Shown here: piece by piece, positions 37,401 to 49,400 of the stretch
Position numbering within the stretch: the first letter of the stretch is position 1
Layout: each line of letters opens with the position of its first letter
Assembly (NCBI GenBank): GCA_020152595.1
Contig: JAIGNY010001494.1
Location: 124,001-188,000, forward strand
Direction: 5' to 3'
Source: Chiridota heheva
Taxonomy: Eukaryota > Echinodermata > Holothuroidea > Apodida > Chiridotidae
Length of the DNA: 64,000 nucleotides
Position numbers and translations under genes: made by a program
Notes under the pieces: model-generated
Databases searched by the model: none
What the model was told of the DNA's origin: nothing
What the model saw: only the letters and a program-made list of their open reading frames with translations

Positions 37401-40400
37401 TGCTGTTAATTCTGAGGATAAAGAGAGTGGTGGAGGGGATGCTGCTTGGGGACACCTAGTTGTTGGGTATATCTTTGGAAGTAAGTGTTTACTCTACAGT
37501 GGCAGGAATGAAGAAAATTCTGGAAGAAGGTGGGGAGGGGGCCTCTGAGGCCGGAGGAGTGAAGGTCTCTTAGAACACCATACCGCCAAGTGGTGTCAAA
37601 GGCCTTTTGAGGTCAAAGAAGATAGAGATGGCATGATGATTTCTGATAAAGGCTTCATGGATGTAGGTGTCAATGTTGAGGATGTGGTCCAGGCAGTTCC
37701 GGTTTTTCCTGAAACCATTTTGAGTGAGGGAGAGGATGGAGTTCTTCTCAAGGTACCAGCAGAGCCTGTTCTTGACCATATGTTCCATAATCTTGCAGAG
37801 GCAGGAGGTAAGAGTTTGTTTGCTTGTTTGATAAGGGCTTAACGGCACCACAACAACGAGCGTCAAATTGTGCCTGAGAGGTTAGATCATTCTAGAGGTA
37901 GGAAGGAAGGAAAACAGGCGGAGAATGAGAGAAAAGTTAGGGAAGGGAATGACAATAGCTGTCCTCCAGATAATGGGGAAAGGAGTGTGAGGACCAAATG
38001 TGGTTGAGGATGGTGAGTAGGGTAGTGGTGTCCTTGTTGGGGAGGTGTTTAAGGAACTGGCAGGGGATGTTATCTGGGCCCTTGGAGGTGCAGCCAGCAT
38101 TGTGGATGGTTTGGTTAATTCAGAAAGGGTGAGAGGGGTGTTGTAGCTCTCGGAGTTGTTGGAGGGAAAGGTGATACTTCTGGCTTCATCGCAGGCTTTT
38201 TTGGTTTTGAAAGCATTGGGGTAGTTAGAGGTAAGAGTAATGGGCCGGTAGTTATTGGGGTTGGACCTGTCTTTGTTAGGCTTGGGAATGGGGGTACTGA
38301 TGGCCTCTCTCCAGGTGTTGGTTAAAGAGTGTGAGGACCGCAGGTAATTGTAAATTTTGAGGATGTCTAGAGAATTCCTGGGGAAAAGAGACAGATAGCT
38401 TTGTCCTTGAGGGAGATAGCTTTTTTGCAGTCAGTGGTGAACCAGGGTTTGAAGTTCTGTGGGGTGAAAGTGAAAGTGGGGATAGTGAAATTGGCGACTT
38501 CCAAGATCTTGGAAGTGAAGAAAGAGATGGGTTTATTGGAGAGAAGGATGTCATTGGTGATGGAGATATTAAACAGAGTGAAATAGAGGTCTCATGTACA
38601 AAACCTTTACTTGGTTGGGGAAGGGTGTGACGAGGGGGGAAGGGTGGAGATGAGGATGGAGAAATGGTCACTCCCGCAGGGTGAAGGGTGAAGCCTCCAG
38701 TCTGAGAAATTGACAAAGAGGGAAGGGTCGCAGATGGAAAGGTCGAGGTTGGTGAAAGTGCCAGTACCTGGGTGTAAATAAGTGGGGGAGTTGTTGTTGA
38801 GGAGGCAAAGGTGGTTCAGGAGATTTTCAAATTGTTTTCCTCTGGCAGTAGAGGTGGAGGAGCCCCAAAGGGGCTTGTGTGTGTTAAAATCACCTGTTAG
38901 GATGAAGGGTTTGGGAAGTTGGGAGATGAGGTTGCAAGGTCAGAGGGGGTGAGGGGGAGTTGGGAAATGTAAAGGTTGCAAAAAGTGATGGTTTTGTGTA
39001 AGGTGGCGAGATAGCAGGTAGCCTGGAGTATGGATTGGATTAGGATGGGGCTCGAGGGGATGTCATTTCTAAATAAATAGAATAGCCACCAAAGGCTCTT
39101 CTGGCGTTTTGGGTGATAAAATCAGATCCTGTGTACGCTGGGATGGGGATAGAGTTGGGAGAGGAGATTAAGGTTTCTTGTAGGCAGGTAATGCTTGGGT
39201 TGAAGGCAGAGATCAGAAGTTCAAGTTCTTCAAAGTTGGCGGAGAGACTGCAGCAATTTCATTGTATAATGTCTGCCATTTAAACGTGATGTGGAGAGAG
39301 TGACTCCCGAGGGGGCCAGAGTCCAAAGGGGTATGTCCGACCTTCATGTCTTGGAAGGGATTGTGATCAATGAAGGGGAGGGTCAAAGAGGAATAAAGTC
39401 TGATTGAGGAGTCTTCCCCATCATTGAGAAGTGACTTGGGGGGTTTGGTGTTGAGTAGATGGTGTCACGAGTTCGGTAGGTTTGGTTCGTTGAGGGGGTT
39501 CTGTTGGTGTTGGGTTGGGTTTTTTGGCTTGAATGGTGGGTGGTAGAAGGTAAGGTTGAGGAGGGTTGAGGTGGTCTGTGTCGGTTGGCAGGGAATCTGT
39601 GGATGTTTTGTGAGTTGTCTTTGGTTATTCGTTGAGTTGAGGTGGTCTTGTAGGAATTGAGATCTTTCGGGGGAGAGGGTTTGTTTGTGAAATGGTTTTT
39701 TCCTGGTGTGGAGGAGAAATGCAGCATGGTGGTGTGAGGGGCCTGAGGTGTTGATGGATGAGGAAGAGGTAGAGTGGGGTGGGTGTGGATGTAGGGTGGA
39801 GTAAGAGCAGTCTTTCCCTGAGTGGAAAATTGGTCGACCCAGACTATGTTGGTCTGGACGCCCTTGGAGACAGTGCGGGTGGGTGGGGAGGATGGGGTGG
39901 TGGTTGGTGGTTGGGTTGGAGTGGGTAATGATTTGGAAGTAAGTGCGGGTGTTTTGGTTGAGTTGGTTTGGGGATTAAGAGTCCAAGATCTTTCTGGCCT
40001 CGGGGTAGGAGACATTTTGAAGGGTTTTTATCCTGGATACCTCTTTCTCACTGAGCCATTAGGGGCAGGATGTTGGAGAAGGCGGGGTGATTTCTAGAAC
40101 AATTGATGCAGTTGGGTGCATTATTGCAGGTAGTGGTTTCGTGGGAGGGAGAGCCGCAGGAGGCACAGCGGGTTGGTAGCGGCAATTGTTTTTACTGTGG
40201 CTGTATCTTTGGCAATTTTGGCATCTAAAGGGGGGTTGGGATGTAGGGGGAGATAGGAACATTGAGGTAACCGACATGGATGGAGGTGGGGGGAGGGGGG
40301 GTGTTGAATGTGAGGAAGTAGGTGTTGTGTCTGAATTGTGGTGTTGTTTCGGAAGAGAGTAAGTTGTCAAACGTCTGTGACACCTTGTGGCTTCACTTCA

Positions 40401-43400
40401 GCTTTGATTTCCTCAAGAGGGTGCCCTGAAGATCAAGGCATTTGATGACCCCCTTGGAGGAGTTGAGGTAGCGGTGAGGGGAAGATGTTAACTCCAGTGT
40501 TTGCAAGGGTGGTGGAAACCAGGGAAGTTTTGACTGGCTGGAGGTAGAACATTTCACAAGGTCTCTGAATCTCAGGCGTTTGATATGGTTGGGAATACCT
40601 ATGAGGCCTTGCAGGGCTTTAGTGAGGGTGAACAGTGAGAGGGATTTGAGGCCTGCATCGCGGGGGAGAGGGGGGGGGGTGGAAGACTATGATGAACTTT
40701 GGTAGGGAGGAGTGGTGGGAAGATAAGAGAGGAGAGGGGGAGGATTGGGGAGGCGAGAAAAAAGAGGCTGAAGGGGTGAGGAAGGTCGTTTAAGGTGCTT
40801 CAAAGAACGAACTGAAATTTGAGGGGAGAAACTGTCGTTGCAGATAGGGGGTGCAGTGTACCACCCCGCAGTTTACTGAGAGTTTTGAATGTTTGACAAA
40901 TGCAGTTTAGGAGGAAACTCCTCCGTGTAGTTGAATTGGTTAATTCGTGCCAGCACTTGGATAGAGGAGAGTAACAGCCAGGTGTTAGACGCTAACATTA
41001 CCCGTAAGTTAAATTAATATAGTAAAAATGTAATTATTATTATGATCATGAAATTGAGAGCGCAGACTAAGATAAGCCACCGAGCGTTTAAATGTTGTAT
41101 TCACTTAATGTGACAAGTTTAGCAAGGGGTGGGAAGGAGGAAGGGGGGGGGGGGGAAATGAAACGATACGTATTAGGAAAGTAGAGAAATGTTATAGTTT
41201 GAGTAAACGTTCCGTAAATGTAGGTAAAGTACAGATGAGTATAGGTTCGTGTAATTCAATGCTTTACCTTATACGAACAATCTGTGAAGAATTGATTAAA
41301 CTAGGTTATGTGTATATACTCATGTGTTAATGTTATCAGGTGTTTAGCTCATGCAACACCTTGCGCATTCCAGGCAGGAGTGGAGTAATATTTGAGGTGT
41401 CCTTACCTAGTGGCAATCAGGACATTCCCTTGTTATGGTATTTATTTCCTTGCTACATTGAACTGAATGTGAGGTCACTTATGTTAATGAAGCAATTAAA
41501 TATTTAGTCTTAATCAGTTTAGGTATATGTCAAGTGCTAATCAAAGCCACGAGTTTGAAGAATTTATTTTATCGTGATGGGCGTTAGGCCTGAATGAACT
41601 CGCCAATCTTTAGAAATCATTGTTATTTGCCGTAGGCCAAGAGGGTAAAAGTCAATAGTGAAATATATTGTACGTTTAAATCATTAAAATACAATGCACT
41701 ACGGTATGATGAAATATTGTACTTAATCAAAACCGATTAAACGAAAGTGCTTTAAGACAAGTAATTGAAGCCAGCTTGAAGCCAGAAGCAACAAAAAGGA
41801 GTGAGGAAGGAGGGGAGGTGAAAAATGGCAGCAGATACTCCAGGAGCAGTAGTATGTAGATGAAAAAAGTGGAAAACCCAGGTGGAAAAGGAGGTAAAGG
41901 AAGGTAAGGAGAAGCCTGGGAGCTACCCCCACTGGGCGGCAAGCCCCTGTGCAATGTGTGTTAGGCTAGGCGGAGGATAGGCGTAGGCCGAGGAACAAAT
42001 TATCTGAGAACATTTGATATTTGTGAGTTGGGATAGAAATATAAAGATTTACATTAAAGAATTTGAGGTGTATTCCTGTTCATACATCATCACTTCTGTG
42101 CACGTTTTTATATAAGTTTGACTCATAATTTACAAACTTAAAGTGCTGTTGTTACCATTCAAAGATAGTTCTACTAAGAATATAATGAATGCTCTTTCAT
42201 TTGGATCAAAATCATGCAAACTGGGTTAGAAAGGTGATGAACATTATCCTCATCACACATACTGAAGATCTAACTCATACTGGCCCATATATTGCTGAAA
42301 GCAAAATTAAAGTGATAGAATGACCATGAAAAGTAAACAGACAAGACACTAGTGTTTACGACACCCACAAGCAACAAAAAGTAAAATTGTACTTATGTGT
42401 GAAGAGTTGTCCATACCACACAGAGATGATGACCACTTTATACATTTCCAGGTGTCATACCAGGAAATATCCTTTGGAATATATGTTCCGACAAAACATA
42501 ATAAGGTGTGATCAGGGCAAAGCCCCAAGATGTCATCTTTTATGTTTAAGTTCTTTTCATTGAAATACCTTTTTGTTCTATCAACATGTGTAGTCCATCA
42601 ATTCTACATGTTTGTAACACCACTAGTTATGCAGGACTGACAGTAACTCAGCATCATCTTTAAGAGCCTTTTTTCATAATTCAAAAACTGATTTAGTCCG
42701 AAATTAAAGTTTGAAATATTTAACAATTAAGCTTTGAAGTGAGTCAACAACCATGACAATTGAACATTATTTTAACATTCATCATTGTGCAACATTTTCA
42801 GGTCCTAATATTAAACACTTTATACAAATGTGTGACATTTGATGTCCATCCAGTAAGTTGAACCATTTACCATTTGTTAGCTCTTTTCCTATTTATGCAT
42901 CACTAGTATTCATACAAGAAAATATCCGAAGTCACAAGTCAGATCCGAAGTCACAAGTCAGAAACTAGATACATCATTATCAGAAATTAGATACATTATC
43001 ATCAGAAACTAGATTAATTACTATCAGAAACAAGATTAATTATTATCAGAAACTAGATACATTATCATCAGAAACTAGATAAATTACTATCAGAAACTAG
43101 ATACATTATTATCAGAAACTAGATACCATATTTTCATGATAATAATTTGGTACTTCTCAGATTGTTATGCTTTTTTAAAATGCAAAATAAAGCAAATGTT
43201 TTGTAGCTGTGCTGAATTGTAGTAGCTCAGTGGTAAAGCATTTGAATTGTACTCCAAAGGTACTGATCTGCACCTTACTTCCAATTGCTCCAGTTGACTC
43301 TGCTGTGAAATGAGTACCATTCCCACTCTGCACCTTACTTCCGATTGCTCCAGTTGACTCTGCTGTGAAATGGGTACCATTCCCACACTGCACCTTACTT

Positions 43401-46400
43401 CCAATTGCTCCAGTTGACTCTGCTGTGAAATGAGTACCATTCCCACACTGCACTTTACTTCCGATTGCTCCAGTTGACTCTGCTGTGAAATGAGTATCAT
43501 TCCCACTCTACACCTTACCTTCGATTGCTCCAGTTGACTCTGCTGTGAAATGAGTACCATTCCCACACTGCACCTTACTTCCGATTGCTCCAGTTGACTC
43601 TGCTGTGAAATGAGTACCATTCCAACTCTACACCTTACTTCCGATTGCTCCAGTTGACTCTGCTATGAATAAGTACCATTCCCACTCTACACATTACTTC
43701 CAATTGCTTCAGTTGACTCTGCTGTGAAATGAGTACCAGTTTGCTGGGGAGTAAGCCTGTGATGGACTAATGTCCAATTCATGGGGAAACTCACCTGCTT
43801 CTACCACGGATAAGCACTGGCCCAAATGAGCCTTCATTGATATGGAAAACTTCAACTTAACCATAGATCGTAAAAGTGCAAACAGAGTGCCCTACCTTTC
43901 TCATGGTGATGTTCTGGTAGGCCATGACCTTGAGCCCATCTTGCAGGGAGTCCATGGCATTATCTGTTGCCTCAGCCTTGATATTATCAAGGTCTGTGAT
44001 GTTCTGCACCATATATTTGTCTTTCTCCAGAGCTATGATAGCCTCAAGCTCATCCTTTTCTTCCTGTTGACAAAAAACAAGAGTTTAAAGGCAAAGCTAA
44101 AGCACTTTACTCACTGAATCAAAGCTAAAGCACTTTACTCACTGAATCAATCCAAAGTATTCATTTCATGTCCTCAATGAGACTATTCATCTTCAAATGA
44201 ACACACATTAAGAATCAAGCTTTTCCATTCACATGGTAATGAATGAACAATTACAAAATATTTACACAATTTTTCACTGCCTAAAAACATCTAATACCAC
44301 TGCTTACTGTTTAATGTATTGTGGTTAAAGCAAATCTCTACTTTGAAGATTTGATAATGATAAAACTGGCTATTGGTCACCATTCTTATCTCCAAAATGA
44401 CTCAATATCACTAAGACAATACATTCAGAAAATTTGTGAAAGTTTGATGAATTGTCAGAACACAGCTAGCTAACATAAGATATCTTGTGTTAATTAATAT
44501 TTGATTAATTTAAGATCTGTCAGCTAGTGCTGGCCTAGAATGAGTGAGTATATACCTTGTAGTCTTCTGACATTGTTTTAATTTGGCGCTGGAGTTCTGA
44601 TATTCTCATGGCCCTGACCGGGTAGTCTCTGTCCTTGTAGCCGAGGAGTACCGCCAGCTCATCTTTCTTCTTAGTTAACTCTATGTCCGCTTCCTCCACC
44701 TGACCTTCCAGAACTGAGAAAATAAACAGAGATCAGAAGTCATCTGGATAGAGCAAGGCCCAATCATCATGGTTGCACCGCTGGCAATGAGACCTACCAT
44801 TGCTGTCTTTGCTTAAATGTACCTTTTAATACTCTTAAGTATCTTGAAACATGTAAAGTTCCTTGGCTAATCTTGACAAATTTTCTTCCCTTTGCATACC
44901 ATGATGAAGATAGTTGCAAATCCTCAAAGCCTACAAGGTTGAACAAAAACATCATTTAAAATCACTCATCAATAAACAAACAAAACCTTCACTGTTAAAT
45001 ACCATCCTATTTGTAAATTATTACCTCAAGCCAGACACATTGACCACAGGGAAAGACTTTTGTCCTTGTGTGAGTGTGAAAGTCAGCAGCTGCAGTGAAA
45101 TTAGTTTACTATCAATGTCAGATTATGACCATGGAAAGTGAGGTGGAAATCCCTGGTGTAATTGCTAATTGCTTGTGCTGGATTGTGGTTTCTGTTGTGA
45201 GCAATATAGACCCACACAGATTTTTAACTTATCAGGGCTTAAGACACAAAATGTATTGCGAGGTTTGGACTTAATGCACAATGAGTTAAATGACTGGAAG
45301 TTCTCTTCATGCTAGTGCCACATGTATGCAACTATCCAGCATTGCACAACTGCAGGCCCAGGCGAAATTAGCACTCAGGCCTCATAAAAAAACAATATTA
45401 CAGTGTCATTGCTTGGGGCCAAAGACTCCATATTTGCTCAGGCGCATGGGGTTTACCTAACCTTCTCTCCCTATTGATGTGCCACTAATAAAATGTAAGT
45501 TATTCAATGTTAAATCATATCAATTTCATTTCCTTATTCCAACGCTGAATGTATCAAGTTACAAATAATCACATAACACTCGCCTTAAAAGCGAGCCAAC
45601 AGAAGTCAAATGTAACATAACTGCTTTTGATGATATTTGAATGATGACTTTTTTCTCATTTTGTGAAGAGATGCAGTGATTGGTAAAGCTTAACAATATC
45701 TCCTGCTTTTGTACTGAAACATTCCAGGGCATTAGTAATCCCATGGTGTAGTGGTCCCATAGTGTAGTGGTCCCATAGTGTAGTGGTCCCATGGTGTAGT
45801 GGTCCTATAGTGTAGTGGTCCATAGTGTAGTGGTCCCATAGTGTAGAGGTCATTTTGTGAAGAGATGCAGTGATTGGTAAAGCTTAACAATATCTCCTGC
45901 TTTTGTCTTAAACATTCCAGGGCATTAGTAATCCCATGGTGTAGTGGTCCCATAGTGTAGTGGTCCCATAGTGTAGTGGTCCCATAGTGTAGTGGTCCCA
46001 TAGTGTAGTGGTCCCATAGTGTAGTGGTCCCATAGTGTAGTGGTCCCATAGTGTAGTGGTCCCATAGTGTAGTGGTCCCATAGTGTAGTGGTCCCATAGG
46101 GTAGTGGTCCCATAGTGTAGAGGTCATTTTGTGAAGAGATGCAGTGATTGGTAAAGCTTAACAATATCTCCTGCTTTTGTACTTAAACATTCCAGGGCAT
46201 TAGTAATCCCATGGTGTAGTGGTCCCATAGTGTAGTGGTCCCATAGTGTAGTGGTCCCATAGGGTAGTGGTCCCATAGTGTAGTGGTCCCATAGTGTAGT
46301 GGTCCATAGTGTAGTGGTCCCATAGTGTAGTGGTCCCATAGTGTAGTGGTCCATAGTGTAGTGGTCCCATAGTGTAGTGGTCCCATAGTGTAGTGGTCCC

Positions 46401-49400
46401 ATAGTGTAGTGGTCCCATAGTGTAGTGGTCCCATAGGGTAGTGGTCCCATAGTGTAGAGGTCATTTTGAGAAGAGATGCAGTGATTGGTAAAGCTTAACA
46501 ATATCTCCTGCTTTTGTACTTAAACATTCCAGGGCATTAGTAATCCCATGGTGTAGTGGTCCCATAGTGTAGTGGTCCCATAGTGTAGTGGTCCCATAGT
46601 GTAGAGGTCCCATAGTGTAGTGGTCCATAGTGTAGTGGTCCTATAGTGTAGTGGTCCCATAGTGTAGTGGTCCCATAGTGTAGTGGTCCCATAGTGTAGT
46701 GGTCCCATAGTGTAGAGGTCCCATAGTGTAGTGGTCCATAGTGTAGTGGTCCTATAGTGTAGTGGTCCCATAGTGTAGTGGTCCCATAGTGTAGAGGTCC
46801 CATAGTGTAGTGGTCCCATGGTGTAGTGGTCCTATAGTGTAGTGGTCCATAGTGTAGTGGTCCCATAGTGTAGAGGTCATTTTGTGAAGAGATGCAGTGA
46901 TTGGTAAAGCTTAACAATATCTCCTGCTTTTGTACTTAAACATTCCAGGGACATTAGTAATCCCATAGTGTAGTGGTCACATAGTGTAGTGGTCCCATAG
47001 TATAGTGGTCCCATAGTGTAGTGGTCCCATAGTGTAGTAGTCCCATAGTGTAGTGGTCCATAGTGTAGTGGTCCTATAGTGTAGTGGTCCCATAGTGTAG
47101 TGGTCCCATAGTGTAGTGGTCCCAGAGTGTAGAGGTCCCATAGTGTAGTGGTCCCATAGTGTAGTGGTCCCATAGTGTAGTGGTCCCATAGTGTAGTGGT
47201 CCCATAGTGTAGTGGTCCCAGAGTGTGGAGGTTCCATAGTGTAGTGGTCCCATAGTGTTGTGGTCCCATAGTGTAGTGGTCCCATAGTGTAGTGGTCCCA
47301 TAGTGTCGTGGTCCCATAGTGTCGTGGTCCCATAGTGTAGTGGTCCCATAGTATAGTGGTCCCATAGTGTAGTGGTCCATAGTGTAGTGGTCCCATAGTG
47401 TAGTGGTCCCATAGTGTAGTGGTCCCATAGTGTAGTGGTCCCATAGTGTAGTGGTCCCATAGTGTAGTGGTCCCATAGTGTAGTGGTCCCATAGTGTAGT
47501 GGTCCCATAGTGTAGTGGTCCTATAGTGTAGTGGTCCCATAGTGTAGTGGTCCCAAAGTGTAGAGGTCCCATAGTGTAGAGGTCCCATAGTGTAGTGGTC
47601 CCATAGTGTAGTGGTCCCATAGTGTAGTGGTCCATAGTGTAGTGGTCCCATAGTGTAGTGGTCCCATAGTGTAGAGGTCCCATAGTGTGGTGGTCCCATA
47701 GTGTAGTGGTCCCATAGTGTAGTGGTCCCATAGTGTAGTGGTCCCATAGTGTAGTGGTCCCAGAGTGTAGAGGTTCCATAGTGTAGTGGTCCCATAGTGT
47801 AGAGGTTCCAGAGTGTAGTGGTCCCATAGTGTAGTGGTCCCATAGTGTAGTGGTCCCATAGTGTAGTGGTCCCATAGTGTAGTGGTCCCATAGTGTAGTG
47901 GTCCCATAGTGTAGTGGTCCCATAGTGTAGTGGTCCCATAGTGTAGTGGTCCCATAGTGTAGTGGTCCATAGTGTAGTGGTCCCATAGTGTAGTGGTCCC
48001 ATAGTGTAGAGGTCCCATAGTGTAGTGGTCCCATAGTGTAGTGGTCCCATAGTGTAGTGGTCCCACAGTGTAGTGGTCCCAAAGTGTAGAGGTTCCATAG
48101 TGTAGTGGTCCCATAGTGTAGAGGTTCCATAGTGTAGTGATCCCATAGTGTAGTGGTCCCATAGTGTAGTGGTCCCATAGTGTAGTGGTCCCATAGTGTA
48201 GTGGTCCCATAGTGTAGTGGTCCATAGTGTAGTGGTCCCATAGTGTAGTGGTCCCATAGTGTAGAGGTCCCATAGTGTAGTGGTCCCATAGTGTAGTGGT
48301 CCCATAGTGTAGTGGTCCCATAGTGTAGTGGTCCCAGAGTGTGGAGGTTCCATAGTGTAGTGGTCCCATAGTGTAGAGGTTCCATAGTGTAGTGGTCCCA
48401 TAGTGTAGTGGTCCCATAGTGTAGTGGTCCCATAGTGTAGTGGTCCCATAGTGTAGTGGTCCTATAGTGTAGTGGTCCCATAGTGTAGTAGTCCCATAGT
48501 GTAGTGGTCCCATAGTGTAGTGGTCCCATAGTGTAGAGGTCCCATAGTGTAGTAGTCCCATAGTATAGTGGTCCCATGGTGTAGTGGTCCCATGGTGTAG
48601 TGGGCCCATAGTGTAGTGGTCCCATAGTGTAGTGGTCCCATAGTGTAGTGGTCCCATAGTGTAGTGGTCCCATAGTGTAGTGGTCCTATAGTGTAGTGGT
48701 CCCATAGTGTAGTAGTCCCATAGTGTAGTGGTCCCATAGTGTAGTGGTCCCATAGTGTAGAGGTCCCATAGTGTAGTAGTCCCATAGTTTAGTGGTCCCA
48801 TGGTGTAGTGGTCCCATGGTGTAGTGGGCCCATAGTGTAGTGGTCCCAAAGTGTAGTGATCCCATAGTGTAGTGATCCCATAGTGTAGTGGTCCCATGGT
48901 GTAGTGGTCCCATGGTGTAGTGGGCCCATAGTGTAGTGGTCCCAAAGTGTAGTGATCACATAGTGTAGTGGTCCCATGGTGTAGTGGTCCCATAGTGTAG
49001 TGGTCCCATCAGTGGTGGTCCCATGGTGTAGTGGTCCCATGGTGTAGTGGTCCCATAGTGTAGTGGTCCCATAGTGTAGTGGTCCCATAGTTTAGCAGTC
49101 CCATAGTGTAGCGGTCTTATAGTGTAGTGATCCCATAGTGTAGTGATCTCATAGTGTAGTGATCCCATAGTGTAGTGATCTCAGTGTAGTGGTCCCATAG
49201 TGTAGTGGTCCCATAGTGTCATGATCCCAGTGTCGTGGTCCCATAGTGTAGTGGTCCCATAGTGTAGTGATTCCGTACTGTTGTGATCCCGAAGTGTGGT
49301 GATCCCGTAGTGTGGAGATCCCATAGTGTAGTGATCCCATAGTGTAGTGGTCCCATAGTGTAGTGGTCCCATAGTGTCATGATACCAGTGTCGTGGTCCC

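Noticed and set aside
43215-43262. Functional tRNA gene at the SINE head
   Set aside because: The T-arm, B-box and acceptor stem are absent, and the anticodon stem is imperfect.
46877-48993. Frames of up to 598 codons with MGPLHYGTTTLWDHYT repeats
   Set aside because: Three 16-bp units make 48 bp, so the frame stays open by arithmetic. There is no recognisable protein similarity.
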